A stretch of 40,868 nt of DNA from Burkholderiales bacterium. Its GTDB lineage: Bacteria; Pseudomonadota; Gammaproteobacteria; Burkholderiales; Burkholderiaceae_C. The DNA is taken from NCBI GenBank assembly GCA_017302655.1, contig JAFLDE010000028.1:1-40868 (forward strand), written 5' to 3'. A program made the position numbers and the translations under genes. The notes beneath the pieces are model-generated. The model ran no database searches. It was not told the origin of the DNA and worked only from the letters and a program-made list of their open reading frames with translations. Below are positions 7,419 through 16,386 of this stretch, one piece after another (within the stretch, counting starts at the first letter, position 1; each line of letters opens with the position of its first letter).

Positions 7419-8942
7419 TCAGGCCTGGATCTGCAGGTCGATGAGACCGAGCTTGGACCAGGCCTTGGCTTCTTCGCCGAGCAGGTAGAGCGCCTGCGGG
7501 TGCGTGGCCGCCCAGCCGGGCACCATGCGCACGGTGACGCGCCGGCCTTCGCGGCGCACGGCCATCCGGTCTTCCTGGATGGCCTCGCGGGCGTGGCACT
7601 TCACCAGCGCCAGGCGCAGGGCGAGCAGCTGCCAGAGCAGGCTTTCGTCGCGCAACTCGGCTTCGAGCTTGCGCAGGCCGCCGCGTTGGCCCAGGGCGAG
7701 GTGGCCCATGCGGCGCAGCTGGTCCTGGCTGAAGCCAGGCGCGTCGAGGTGGGTGATCAGGTAGTGGCTGTGGCGGTGATGGTCGTGGTGCGAGACAGCC
7801 TGGCCAATTTCGTGCAGGGCGGCGGCCCAGCCGAGTTCGAGCTGGTGCTCGATGTCGGCCTTGCGGTCGAGTTCGCGGTGCAGGCGCTGGGCCAGGCTGC
7901 GCACGCGGCCGGCCTGGGCGCGGTCCACGCCGAAGCGTTGCTGCAAGGCCAGCACGGTGGGTTCGCGCAGGTCCTCGCTGTCTTGCTGCTCGTGCAATTT
8001 CAGCCGTTCGGCGAGGTCGAACACGAGGCCCTGACGCAGCGCGCCCTTGGCGGGCTTGAGGCGCTCGATGTCGAAGAGGCTGAGCAGGGTGTAGAGGATG
8101 GCGAGGCCGCCGGCCACGACCTTCTTGCGGTCGTCCTTCAGGCCGGGGAGTTGCAGCTGGTCGACGTGGCCGGCGCGGATGCAGGCTTCCATGCACCAGC
8201 GCAGGCCGGCGGCGTTGATGCTGCCGTCTTTCGAGAGGCCGGCCGATTCGGCGATCTGCGCCAGCGCGCCCACCGTGCCGCTGGCGCCCAGGGCCTCGCT
8301 CCAGGCAGGCTCGCAGCGGCCGCGGGCGAAGAGCGTGAGCGCTTCTTCGAGCTCGGCGGCGGCCACGATCTGCGCCTGGCGGAAGGCCTCGGCCGTGAGC
8401 TTGCCGTCGGCGAAACAGCGCAGGGTGAGGCCGACGCTGCCGATGGCGAAGCTTTCGGCGCGCAGCGGCTGGGCGCCGTGGCCGAGGATGAGCTCGGTGC
8501 TGCGCCCGCCGATGTCGATGACCAGCTGCGTGGCGCTGCTGGGTTGCAGGCGCGAGACGCCGGCGTAGATGAGACGTGCTTCCTCGCGGCCGGCAATCAC
8601 CTCCACCGGATGCCCGAGTGCACCATGGGCTCGTGCCAGGAAGGCGTCGCGGTTGCGGGCCTCGCGCAGGGTCTGCGTGGCCACGGCGCGCACGCGCTCA
8701 GGGGCGAAACCCTGCAGCTCGGCGCCGAAGCGACGCAGGCAGTCGAAGGCGCGCTGCATGGCGGCTTCGGTGAGGTGGTTTTGAGCGTCGAGCCCCGCGC
8801 CCAAGCGGATCGGCTCCTTCCAGTACGCCAGGCTTTCGTAGCGGCCCTGACGCAGGCGGGCGATTTCGAGGCGGAAGCTGTTGGAGCCGAGATCGATGGC
8901 GGCCAGGGCGTCGGCGCCCCAGCGGTGTTGTTGTGCAGACAT
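7419..8942 (-). CDS. ppx: Exopolyphosphatase / Ppx-GppA phosphatase
   Basis: This degrades inorganic polyphosphate or pppGpp. The 507-residue protein has the sugar-kinase/actin-fold signature twice: AAIDLGSNSFRLEIARL near the N-terminus and VIDIGGRSTELILG around residue 145. It also shows the ATQTLREARN segment with a polyphosphate-binding Arg. The C-terminal half (about 310-507) is an HD-type helical domain including HEIGQAVSHHDHHRHSHYLI. Two ATGs are nine bases apart (8951 and 8942). The second is preferred because GAGA lies nine bases before it. It is divergent from the ZIP transporter with 50 bp between starts. Confidence 0.92.
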   Translation of the reverse strand: MSAQQHRWGADALAAIDLGSNSFRLEIARLRQGRYESLAYWKEPIRLGAGLDAQNHLTEAAMQRAFDCLRRFGAELQGFAPERVRAVATQTLREARNRDAFLARAHGALGHPVEVIAGREEARLIYAGVSRLQPSSATQLVIDIGGRSTELILGHGAQPLRAESFAIGSVGLTLRCFADGKLTAEAFRQAQIVAAAELEEALTLFARGRCEPAWSEALGASGTVGALAQIAESAGLSKDGSINAAGLRWCMEACIRAGHVDQLQLPGLKDDRKKVVAGGLAILYTLLSLFDIERLKPAKGALRQGLVFDLAERLKLHEQQDSEDLREPTVLALQQRFGVDRAQAGRVRSLAQRLHRELDRKADIEHQLELGWAAALHEIGQAVSHHDHHRHSHYLITHLDAPGFSQDQLRRMGHLALGQRGGLRKLEAELRDESLLWQLLALRLALVKCHAREAIQEDRMAVRREGRRVTVRMVPGWAATHPQALYLLGEEAKAWSKLGLIDLQIQA

Positions 8943-8950
8943 GGACGGCA

Positions 8951-8984
8951 TTCTCAGCTGCGAGAATGACGATTACGTCTTCTC
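8951..8984. promoter_or_regulatory. Candidate operator: three TTCTC/GAGAA half-sites between ppx and the ZIP gene
   Basis: TTCTC at 8951-8955, GAGAA at 8962-8966 and TTCTC at 8980-8984 form two overlapping inverted repeats: TTCTC-6-GAGAA, and GAGAATGACG against CGTCTTCTC with one bulge. They occupy most of the 50-bp divergent region. No known regulator box is matched, and a Zur site is not evident. Confidence 0.3.
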
Positions 8985-8992
8985 AATAAGTC

Positions 8993-9766
8993 ATGACCCT
9001 GCTCTCGATCGTGCTGGCCACCTTGGCCGGCGGCCTGCTGTCGGTGGGCATCTCGGCCCTGCTTTCACAGGCCCTGCTGGGACGCCTGGTCCAACACCTG
9101 GTGAGCCTGTCGGCCGGCGTGCTGCTGGGAGCTTCCCTGCTGCATGTGCTGCCCGAAGCGTTCGAGAGCCAGGCCGGCAGCCACGAGCTCTTCCTGTGCC
9201 TGCTCGGCGGCCTCATGTTCTTCTTCTTGCTGGAGAAGGTGGAGCTGTACCGGCACAGCCACCACCACGAGGGCGATGGGCACCACCACCATCACCACTA
9301 CGACGCCGAGCAGGCAGGGCGGGGCGGCTACGCGGTGTTGATTGGCGACAGCATCCACAACTTTTGCGATGGGGTGCTGATCGCGGCTGCCTTTCTGGCG
9401 GACCCCATTCTGGGCTGGCTGACCGCTGCAGCCGTGGTGCTGCACGAGATTCCGCAGGAGGTGGGCGACTACCTGGTGCTGCTCAATGCCGGCTTCAGCC
9501 GCGCGCGGGCGTTGGCGTTCAATGCGTTGTCCGGTTTGGCGGCCGTTGTGGGTGGGGTGCTGGGCTACTTCCTGTTCACGCCCTTCGAGGGGCTGCTGCC
9601 CTACCTGATGGTGGTGGCGTCCTCGAGCTTCATCTATGTCGCGGTGGCCGACCTCATTCCTCAGATGCAGCGCCGGCTGCCCTGGCGCGAGACGCTGATG
9701 CAGGTGGGCTGGATTGGCGGCGGCCTGCTGCTGATGGCGCTGGCTTCGCTCGGTCATTCGCACTGA
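8993..9766 (+). CDS. ZIP-family metal transporter
   Basis: This imports zinc or a related divalent metal across the inner membrane. The 257-residue protein has about eight helices. A His-rich cytoplasmic loop at residues 95-110 (HSHHHEGDGHHHHHHYD) follows helix 3. The binuclear metal-site motifs are present in helix 4 (IGDSIHNFCDGVLI) and helix 5 (VLHEIPQEVGDYLVLL). The closest style is the ZupT/GufA-type bacterial ZIPs. The start at ATG 8993 follows a short AT-richer stretch (CTCAATAAGTC). The substrate is inferred from the family only; iron, manganese or cobalt are possible. Confidence 0.9.
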   Translation: MTLLSIVLATLAGGLLSVGISALLSQALLGRLVQHLVSLSAGVLLGASLLHVLPEAFESQAGSHELFLCLLGGLMFFFLLEKVELYRHSHHHEGDGHHHHHHYDAEQAGRGGYAVLIGDSIHNFCDGVLIAAAFLADPILGWLTAAAVVLHEIPQEVGDYLVLLNAGFSRARALAFNALSGLAAVVGGVLGYFLFTPFEGLLPYLMVVASSSFIYVAVADLIPQMQRRLPWRETLMQVGWIGGGLLLMALASLGHSH

Positions 9767-10015
9767 CGGCGCGAGCCGGAGGCGGGCGCGCGGCATGCGC
9801 GTAAGTCACGAGCGGTTCGCACCGGTTACGTGCCTAGCATCCCGCCCCATGTCTTCCTTGGGGGCGTCGAGGAGGGCGTCCACCTGTTCTTGCAAGCCCT
9901 TGTCCTGTCAAGAATGACAACGTTGACAGCCGGCTTGAAGGATGGGTGACGGTTAGACGCCATCGTGCCGGCAGGTCGCCGTTTGGTTACTGTCGATTTC
10001 AGCAAAGAGCCCGCC

Positions 10016-11332
10016 ATGTCTTCATTGAACCCCGCCCCCTTGCCTGCCGCACGGCGCAGCCCCTGGACCTGGGTGCCCACCGCCTATCTGGCCGAGGGCA
10101 TCCCGTTCGCTTTGGTCATCTGGGTGGCCGGCACCATGTTCAAGGACATGGGCCACAGCGACAGCGAGATCACGCTGGCCACGGCCAGCATCGGCATTGC
10201 CTGGTCGCTCAAGCCGTTCTGGGCAGCCTTTCTGGACATGTACCGCACCAAGAAATTCTTCGTGCTGGCCATGGAAGGCTTGATGGCGCTGCTGCTGTGC
10301 GGCATTGCCGTGGCGCTGCCTCTGCCGAACTACTTCCAGATCACCATTGCCGTGCTGTGGGTGATGGCCTTCGCTTCCGCGACGCAGGATATCTGCGTGG
10401 ATGGGGTTTACATCACCAGCCTGGATGAGAAGGGGCAGGCGCGGTTCATCGGCGTGCAAGGGGTGTTCTGGAACGTGGGTCGGCTGTTCTGCACGGCCGT
10501 GGTGGTGTGGTTCGCGGGCACGCTGAAGGAGGATTACCGGCTCGACCCCGCCGAAGCCTGGCGCTGGGCGATGGTGCTGGCCGCCGCCACCTTGGCGCTG
10601 CTGGCGCTCTATCACTGGCGCTTCCTGCCCACCGGTGGCGTGGGACGCAAGCCCGCGCATGCGCGCGAGGTGGCGCAGACCTTCTGGGCGGCGGTGGTCG
10701 ACTTCTTCAAGAAGGAAAGCATCTGGGGGATGCTGCTGTTCGTCTTCCTGTACCGCAGCTCAGAAGGACTGCTGCTGGTGGAAGGACCGCTGTTCCTTCA
10801 GGCCTTGCCCGAGCAGGGGGGCATCGGCCTGAGCCTGAAGGAGAAGGGCTTGATTGACGGCACCGTCAGCACAGCGGTCAGCTTGGCCGGGGGCTTGCTG
10901 GGCGGGGCCTTTCTGGCCAAGTACGGATTGAACCGGCGCACCCTGATCTTCATGGCGCTTTGCCTGAACATTCCGCACCTGAGCTTCGTGGTGCTGTCGC
11001 AGATGGCAGGGCCGGGGGAGCAGGTGTCGCTGTGGACCGTGGCCACGCTGGTGACGCTGGAGAAGTTCGGCTACAGCTTCGGCATGGTGGCCAACATGCT
11101 GTACATGATGCAGCAGATCTCCCCGGGCAAGTTCCACATGACGCACTACGCTTTCGCGAACTCGATCATGAACCTGACCTTGGTGCCGACGCAGATGGTC
11201 TCGGGGCCGCTGGCCGACCATGTGGGCTACCAGATCTACTTCATCATCGTCATGTTTGCTGCCATTCCCTCAGTGCTGGCGGCAGTCATCGCCCCCTTCC
11301 CACGCCGGCCGGGCGAATCGACCGCCGAATAA
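10016..11332 (+). CDS. AmpG-like MFS permease
   Basis: This 438-residue protein has 12 or more predicted helices. It opens with WVPTAYLAEGIPFALVIWVAGTMF and has the signature loops DMGHSDSEITLATASIGIAWSLKPFWAAFLDMYRTKKFF and ASATQDICVDGVYITSLDEKGQARFIGVQGVFWNVGR. This matches the AmpG/PAT branch, whose characterised members import anhydromuropeptides for cell-wall recycling. Whether this one does is inference, since the branch also contains permeases of unknown substrate. The ATG at 10016 is chosen because AAAGAG lies shortly before it. Upstream frame extensions lack sense. The 249-bp gap before it has a TTGACA (9923-9928) and the small inverted repeat TGTCA-4-TGACA (9906-9919), with no good -10 box at the right distance. 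Confidence 0.85.
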   Translation: MSSLNPAPLPAARRSPWTWVPTAYLAEGIPFALVIWVAGTMFKDMGHSDSEITLATASIGIAWSLKPFWAAFLDMYRTKKFFVLAMEGLMALLLCGIAVALPLPNYFQITIAVLWVMAFASATQDICVDGVYITSLDEKGQARFIGVQGVFWNVGRLFCTAVVVWFAGTLKEDYRLDPAEAWRWAMVLAAATLALLALYHWRFLPTGGVGRKPAHAREVAQTFWAAVVDFFKKESIWGMLLFVFLYRSSEGLLLVEGPLFLQALPEQGGIGLSLKEKGLIDGTVSTAVSLAGGLLGGAFLAKYGLNRRTLIFMALCLNIPHLSFVVLSQMAGPGEQVSLWTVATLVTLEKFGYSFGMVANMLYMMQQISPGKFHMTHYAFANSIMNLTLVPTQMVSGPLADHVGYQIYFIIVMFAAIPSVLAAVIAPFPRRPGESTAE

Positions 11333-11364
11333 AAAAGCCCCGCAGCCTGGAGGCTGCGGGGCTT
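11332..11364 (-). terminator. Intrinsic terminator between the AmpG-like and PEP-CTERM genes
   Basis: A perfect 13-bp stem, AAGCCCCGCAGCC (11335-11347) with GGCTGCGGGGCTT (11352-11364), has a 4-base loop. On the minus strand it is followed by six T residues, so it ends the PEP-CTERM transcript. On the plus strand it lies just after the permease stop and lacks a T-tract, so it may act weakly there. Confidence 0.85.
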
Positions 11365-11393
11365 CATCAAAGGAGAGCGATGTGGACGCTGGC

Positions 11394-12041
11394 TCAGGCG
11401 GCCTTGCGGCGGCGAGCCACCACGCCCAGCACGCCCAGGCCCAGGGCCAGCATGGCGTAGGTGCCGGGTTCGGGGATCGCTTGCACGGTGAGGATGGTCA
11501 GCGTGCCGGATTCCCAGCGGCCGTCCCAATCGCCCACGAAGTCATTGAAGGCCTCGAAGAACTCCATGCGCAGCTGGCCGTCGGCGTCCACGGCGAAGTC
11601 AAAGCCGAGGCCGACCAGATCGACGATGCCGTCGCTGCTGAAGCTCATCGTGCCGGGGCCGTCTTCGCCGGCGCCAGGGCGCAGATTGACGAAGCTCGCA
11701 GCGGAGCTGCCGAAACTGACGCCAATCTCGGACAGCCAGCTCGGATCGTCCGCAAACAAGGTCACGTCCCAGCCGATGCCCACCACGCGAGCATTCGCGC
11801 CGATGTTCATCGTCCTCACTTCGTTCATGGCGTTCCCAATGGCTTCGTAGCTCAGGATGCCGCTCACATCGAACAGGAATTGCGTCGTCGCGTTCGGACC
11901 CACAGCGATTTGCGCGCTGCGCTGACCGGTCAGCGCGCTGCCGCCGGTTGGAGAGCTCTTGGCGTGGGCAAGGAAAGGCAGGCACAGGGCCGCCGCGGCA
12001 GCCAGTTTGGCCAGACCGCTGAAAAGCGAGAAAGCGTTCAT
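11394..12041 (-). CDS. PEP-CTERM sorting-domain protein
   Basis: This 215-residue exported protein begins MNAFSLFSGLAKLAAAAALCLPFLAHA, a signal peptide. It ends IPEPGTYAMLALGLGVLGVVARRRKAA, which is the PEP motif, a transmembrane helix and an Arg-rich tail recognised and cleaved by an exosortase (EpsH). The middle region (about 30-185) has no family I recognise. It is Gly/Asp/Phe-rich, as in many secreted beta-sandwich PEP-CTERM proteins. The start is set by GAGG eight bases upstream. No exosortase is in the window, so it must act in trans. The likely fate is the outer surface or extracellular polymer. Confidence 0.9.
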   Translation of the reverse strand: MNAFSLFSGLAKLAAAAALCLPFLAHAKSSPTGGSALTGQRSAQIAVGPNATTQFLFDVSGILSYEAIGNAMNEVRTMNIGANARVVGIGWDVTLFADDPSWLSEIGVSFGSSAASFVNLRPGAGEDGPGTMSFSSDGIVDLVGLGFDFAVDADGQLRMEFFEAFNDFVGDWDGRWESGTLTILTVQAIPEPGTYAMLALGLGVLGVVARRRKAA

Positions 12042-12213
12042 CGAAGGGACCTCTCTAGATGGAAGAAGCGGAAGAGCGACTCGGCAAGACCGACTCAGCA
12101 ATGCCTGACGCGAGTTTGCTGTGACGAATGACCGAATCGTGTCGGGGTTGTGCGCAGAACCCCTGGACCGCGGGGGCGGGCAAACCCTGGGGCATGGCGA
12201 ATGAGGCCGCGGT

Positions 12214-13173
12214 TCAGCGAACCGGTGGCTTCTCCAGCCAGACTTCCAGCCCCTGTGCATTCAATTCCAGGTCCACTTCCAGCAGTCGGGCGATCTCCGC
12301 CTTGGCCATCGAGCATCCATGAGCGCGCAGGCTGTCGGCATAAACAGTCAGCAGGTCGCGCTTGATGCGTTCATGGCGCTCGGCCTGCGCGGCGCGGGCG
12401 ACCTCGACCATGCGATCCACCAGTTCGACGAGCAGCGCGGCCAGCCGCGGCACCTCGCGCACCCGGCCGAAGTGCGTCAGGTACATGCACTGCGGTCGCG
12501 GCTCCAGCAGGCGCGCCAGGCTGGCTTTCAGCGCCTCGGGGTCGAACTGCACCGGGGTGCTCGTGGGCAGGGCCCAGGGGCGACCGTCGACGTCGAACTC
12601 GCGGTACGAGAGGCCGAAGGTGTCGCCGGTGAACCAGCCTTGGCTGACCGGGTCCCAGATGCAGTGGTGGTGTCGGGCATGGCCGGGGGTGTCGATGAGG
12701 CGCAGCTCGCGGGTGCCCAGCTTCAGCAACATGCCGTCTTCGCTGGCGCGGGCACGGGCGGCGGCCACCGGCACCAGCTGGCCATAGTCGCGGGCCATGA
12801 CCTCCGGGCCGTAAACGGCAGTCGCGCCAGCCCAGAGCTGCGAGGGATCCACCATGTGCCGCAAACCCCGCGGGTGGCAGATCAAGGTGGCGGCGGGCAA
12901 CTCCTGCATGAGCAGCCCGACACCACCCGCATGGTCCAGGTGCACATGGGTGGGAATCACGTAGTCCACCGCTTCGGGCGCCAGGCCCAGGGCCTCCAAG
13001 GTGGCCAGCAGCCTGGGGACGGCAAAGTTGGTGCCCGAGTCGATGAAGGCGGCACGGCCTGCGTCCACCAGCAGGTAGGCGGCGTCGAAGCGGGGGCGGC
13101 CGAAGCCGGTGTCGATCTGGAACACGCCATGGCCCAGGTCTTCGCTGTAGTCGGGAAGAATGCGATCGTTCAT
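12214..13173 (-). CDS. MBL-fold metallo-hydrolase
   Basis: This 319-residue protein has the metallo-beta-lactamase fold signature THVHLDHAGG at about residues 73-82, where His and Asp bind two metal ions. Further family residues follow in LIDTPGHARHHHCIWD, WFTGDTFG and YLTHFGRVRE. There is no signal peptide, so it is cytoplasmic. The layout fits a hydrolase or glyoxalase II-like subgroup; the substrate is unknown. The C-terminal 70 residues are helical (VELVDRMVEVARAAQAERHERIKRDLL). The ATG at 13173 is chosen over the upstream in-frame extension, which would overlap the divergent def gene. The two starts are 17 bp apart. Confidence 0.85.
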   Translation of the reverse strand: MNDRILPDYSEDLGHGVFQIDTGFGRPRFDAAYLLVDAGRAAFIDSGTNFAVPRLLATLEALGLAPEAVDYVIPTHVHLDHAGGVGLLMQELPAATLICHPRGLRHMVDPSQLWAGATAVYGPEVMARDYGQLVPVAAARARASEDGMLLKLGTRELRLIDTPGHARHHHCIWDPVSQGWFTGDTFGLSYREFDVDGRPWALPTSTPVQFDPEALKASLARLLEPRPQCMYLTHFGRVREVPRLAALLVELVDRMVEVARAAQAERHERIKRDLLTVYADSLRAHGCSMAKAEIARLLEVDLELNAQGLEVWLEKPPVR

Positions 13174-13190
13174 CCGAGGAACCATAGCCG

Positions 13191-13727
13191 ATGGCCGTAC
13201 TGCCCATCCTGAAAATGGGTGACCCACGCTTGTTGCGCGTCGCCCAGCCTGTCACTGAGTTCAACACGCCCGAGCTGCACCAACTGGTGCAGGACCTGCG
13301 CGACACCATGGCCGCCGCCAACGGGGCCGGACTGGCTGCGCCACAGATCGGGGTCGATTTGCGCGTGGTGCTGTTCGGCTTCCAGCGCAACGAGCGCTAC
13401 CCGGAGGCGCCGCCGGTGCCCGAGACCTTGCTGATCAACCCGGTCATCGAGGTGCTTGGAAGCGACCTGGAAGAGGGCTGGGAAGGATGTCTGTCGGTGC
13501 CCGGGCTGCGCGGCGTGGTCGCGCGACCGCGCCGCATCCGCTACCGGGGCCAAGACCTGCAAGGGCGAACGCTGGCACGCGAGGCCGAGGGCTTTCACGC
13601 CCGGGTGGTGCAGCACGAGTGCGACCACCTGGACGGTGTGCTCTACCCGATGCGGGTGACCGACTTTCGACGTTTCGGTTTCACCGAGGTGCTGTTCCCA
13701 GGCCTGGATGCCGGCGCTGACGACTGA
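13191..13727 (+). CDS. def: Peptide deformylase
   Basis: This removes the formyl group from the N-terminal Met of new proteins. All three family motifs are present in the 178 residues: [10 protein letters not shown] (motif 1), EGCLSVP (motif 2, metal-binding Cys) and QHECDHLDG (motif 3, HExxH). The usual fmt neighbour is absent, so this is probably a second or stand-alone deformylase. It is divergent from the MBL-fold gene with 17 bp between starts, so the two promoters must overlap the opposing coding regions. Confidence 0.95.
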   Translation: MAVLPILKMGDPRLLRVAQPVTEFNTPELHQLVQDLRDTMAAANGAGLAAPQIGVDLRVVLFGFQRNERYPEAPPVPETLLINPVIEVLGSDLEEGWEGCLSVPGLRGVVARPRRIRYRGQDLQGRTLAREAEGFHARVVQHECDHLDGVLYPMRVTDFRRFGFTEVLFPGLDAGADD

Positions 13728-13824
13728 GCCTCGACGCTGACAACCGAACCCAGGTCTGCCGCGTTGTGCGTCGACCTGCGTCCATGCAGGCCGGAGACGC
13801 GACTTGGACCACCCCTCCCTTCCC

Positions 13825-15747
13825 ATGCCCCTGCGCCGCTGGTTCGGCGTGCAATTGCTCTTGCTTCTGGGGACCTTCTTGCTGAGCCTTCCGGCGCTGG
13901 CGAACGATTTGGGCGACCGCGCCGACCGCTACGACCGTGACCCCCCCACCCGCGTGGCGCGGGTGGCTGAACTGCAGGGTCAGGTGCTCTGGTACGACGC
14001 CGAAGAGCGCCAATGGCAGCCTCTGCTGCGGAACCAAACGCTCGCCGAGGGGGATCGGGTGCGGGTGGGCCCCGAAGGTCGGCTGGGGCTGCGCATCGGC
14101 GCCCACGGGCTCTGGCTGGACGAACGCGGCGAGCTGGAAATCCGCCGGCTCGACGAGGCGCGCATCGACCTCGACCTGGAGCAAGGCGCGCTGGCGCTTC
14201 GCTGGCTGACTCGTGAGGTTGCCCAAGACGCGCTGGTGCGCACCCGCGAAGGCCGCTTCTCCTTCGAGCGGGCCGGGGCTTACCGCATTGACCAGCTGCG
14301 GCAGGCCAGCCGGGCACAGACCTACGAAGGGCGGCTGCGTTTCGATCACCGTGGCGCTGACGACGCGCCGGTGCTGCTGGAGGCCCCCGAGCAGGTGGAG
14401 CTGTGGTGGGAGGCCGGTCCGCGTGCGGAGCGCAGCCGCATGCTGCGCCACGACGCCTTCGGCGACTGGCTCAGCGCGAGCCTGGGCTTCGGTCGCGGCG
14501 AGTCCTTCGCGTGGCGCGACCGGCCGGCCTACCGCTATGTGTCGCCCGAACTGAACGGTGCCGAGGAACTCGACGCGTATGGGCGCTGGGAGACCAGCAG
14601 CGAGTTCGGCCCGCTCTGGTTCCCGCTGCGCGTGTCGGTGGACTGGGTGCCGTTCCGCCAAGGCCGTTGGATCTGGGCACGCCACTGGGGCTGGACCTGG
14701 GTGGACGACCATCCCTGGGGCTACGCCACCAGCCACTACGGCCGCTGGGTGCACTGGCGTGGCCGGTGGTGCTGGGCGCCGGGCAGCGTGGTGGTGCCGC
14801 GCCCGGTCTTCGCGCCGGCTCTGGTGGCCTGGGTGGGTCATGGTGGTGGCGTCCAGGTGGGGGTGCAGATCGGAGGCCGGCATGCACCGCCTGTGGCCTG
14901 GGTGCCGCTCGCGCCCTATGAAAGCTACCGCCCCTGGTACCGCCACAGCCCGGGCTACTTGCGGCGCATCGACCCCGATCCCCACACCGTTCGCCGTCCC
15001 ACGGCGCCCAGCGGCTGGGTGGGGCACAACCGTGCCGTGCCGGGTGCCCTGAGCACCTTCAGCGCCGAGGCGGGGCCTTCGCGGCGTGCCATGCCGGTGC
15101 GCGTGGAAGGGGCTGCGGTCGGTTCTGCTCAGGCCTGGGTGCCGCTGCCTCAAGCACCCACCCGTCAGTGGATGCGTGAAGCCGGTCGCGAGCCGCAGCC
15201 CGTGGTCGGCGAAGCGGGTCCGTCGCGCGGCAACCTGCCCCTGCGTTCGCCGCCAGAGGCGCCTCGTGATGCGGCGCCGGCCGCGCCTGCCGTGGTCCAA
15301 CCGGCGCCGATGCCACCTGCTCCTCAGAGCCAGGAGCCGCGCCGGGAGGTTCTGCCATGGCGAGGTGAGCGTGCGGACCGAGCCGAGCGAAACGATCGAG
15401 AGGATCGCATCGAACGCTCGGCCGACGAGCCCCGCCGCGTGCCTGCGCCGGTCTGGCGCAGTGACCGCGTGGAGCCTCGCTCGGAACCACGCCCCGAGCC
15501 CCGCCAGGACCGCACGGAGGACGCCCGCCCCGTGCCATGGCGTGCCCCATCGTTCGATCCCCCGCAGGGCCAGCCACGCGACGGTGCCCGCATGCCCGAG
15601 CCGCCGGTCCGTCGCATCGAGGTGCCGCGTGCTGAACCGCGAGCCGAGTCGCGTGCTGAATCGCGTCCGCCGGTGCAGCGCACCGAGCCCCCGCGTCGGT
15701 CGGGGCGCGACGATGAGGCCGGCCCGCGCCGCCACGAGGCACGTTGA
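13825..15747 (+). CDS. DUF6600 / FecR-type exported protein with disordered, charged tail
   Basis: From the ATG at 13825 this is 640 residues (a TTG at 13804 adds seven). It has a signal peptide (RRWFGVQLLLLLGTFLLSLPALA). A FecR-like beta region follows at about 45-130 (VARVAELQGQVLW, LAEGDRVRVGPEGRLGLRIG). A Trp/Tyr/Gly-rich part at about 240-390 (YGRWETSSEFGPLWFP, GRWIWARHWGWTWVDDHPWGYATSHYGRW) matches the DUF6600 style. From about residue 400 it is low-complexity, rich in R, E, P and A, with imperfect repeats near the end (RAEPRAESRAESRP). It is probably periplasmic or surface-linked. It overlaps nothing, and its stop touches the stop of the next, opposite-strand gene. Confidence 0.75.
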   Translation: MPLRRWFGVQLLLLLGTFLLSLPALANDLGDRADRYDRDPPTRVARVAELQGQVLWYDAEERQWQPLLRNQTLAEGDRVRVGPEGRLGLRIGAHGLWLDERGELEIRRLDEARIDLDLEQGALALRWLTREVAQDALVRTREGRFSFERAGAYRIDQLRQASRAQTYEGRLRFDHRGADDAPVLLEAPEQVELWWEAGPRAERSRMLRHDAFGDWLSASLGFGRGESFAWRDRPAYRYVSPELNGAEELDAYGRWETSSEFGPLWFPLRVSVDWVPFRQGRWIWARHWGWTWVDDHPWGYATSHYGRWVHWRGRWCWAPGSVVVPRPVFAPALVAWVGHGGGVQVGVQIGGRHAPPVAWVPLAPYESYRPWYRHSPGYLRRIDPDPHTVRRPTAPSGWVGHNRAVPGALSTFSAEAGPSRRAMPVRVEGAAVGSAQAWVPLPQAPTRQWMREAGREPQPVVGEAGPSRGNLPLRSPPEAPRDAAPAAPAVVQPAPMPPAPQSQEPRREVLPWRGERADRAERNDREDRIERSADEPRRVPAPVWRSDRVEPRSEPRPEPRQDRTEDARPVPWRAPSFDPPQGQPRDGARMPEPPVRRIEVPRAEPRAESRAESRPPVQRTEPPRRSGRDDEAGPRRHEAR

Positions 15748-16386
15748 TCAGAGCATGCGCTTGAGCACCGGCCAGACCGTGTCCAGCATCAGCGGGTGCG
15801 CCTTGGCCAGCGGGTGGATGCGGTCCGGCTGAAACCAACTCTCAGCGTCGGGCCGTGTGGCGAAGGCGGCGAGCAGGAAAGGCACCACAGGTACGCGCTC
15901 GGCGCTGGCCACTTCTTCGAACAGGGCCGCGAACTGGCGCCCGTAGCTGGCGCCGTAGTTCGGGGGCAGCTGCATGCCCACGAGCAGCGGGCGGGTGCCG
16001 GCGGCCTTGCCGGCTCTGACCATGGCGACCAGGTTCTCCCGGGTGTGCGCCAGCGGCATGCCGCGCAAGGCATCGTTGCCGCCCAGTTCGATGATCAGGT
16101 GCGAGGGGCGGTGCATGCTGAGCAAGGGAGCCAGACGCGTCCGCCCCCCCGCGGTGGTGTCGCCACTGATGCTGGCGTTCACCACGCCATAGCGCAGTCC
16201 CTGGGCTTGAAGGCGCTGCTCCAAGAGCGCCACCCAGCCGCTGCCCCGCGCAATGCCGTACTCCGCCGACAGGCTGTCGCCGACCACCAGCACGGTGCCG
16301 CGGGTGGACGCCGCCCAAGCCCCTGCGGAAGCGAGCCCGAACAGGGCGCCGCTACATTGCGCGACAAAGCGACGTCGAGAAAGCAT
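15748..16386 (-). CDS. SGNH-hydrolase, arylesterase (TesA-like)
   Basis: This 212-residue periplasmic esterase or lysophospholipase has the SGNH blocks GDSLS (block I, nucleophile Ser), SGDTTAGG (block II), GGNDALRG (block III) and DRIHP (block V, Asp/His). The N-terminus LSRRRFVAQCSGALFGLASAGAWA carries a Tat-like SRRRF motif and a hydrophobic core. Its start codon shares the palindrome CATG (16384-16387) with the start of the divergent ABC ATPase gene. That pairing resembles the tesA-ybbA arrangement of E. coli. Its stop abuts the stop of the DUF6600 gene (TGATCA, 15745-15750). Longer in-frame starts exist (up to 16467), but they add non-signal sequence. Confidence 0.88.
   Translation of the reverse strand: MLSRRRFVAQCSGALFGLASAGAWAASTRGTVLVVGDSLSAEYGIARGSGWVALLEQRLQAQGLRYGVVNASISGDTTAGGRTRLAPLLSMHRPSHLIIELGGNDALRGMPLAHTRENLVAMVRAGKAAGTRPLLVGMQLPPNYGASYGRQFAALFEEVASAERVPVVPFLLAAFATRPDAESWFQPDRIHPLAKAHPLMLDTVWPVLKRML

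Noticed and set aside
12042-12213. Extended N-terminus of the first PEP-CTERM protein (frame open to 12260)
   Set aside because: The extension is Arg/Pro/Ser-rich without protein character. A ribosome-binding site and signal peptide set the start at 12041.
13681-15735. 684-codon minus-strand frame opposite def and the DUF6600 gene
   Set aside because: The plus strand has a signal peptide and domain structure. The antisense product is composition-driven (Arg/His/Pro/Ala).
16253-16384. Longer N-terminus for the YbbA-like ATPase
   Set aside because: The frame is open further upstream, but it lies antisense to the arylesterase coding region, and ABC ATPases of this group start near MSEPKQAIVEV.
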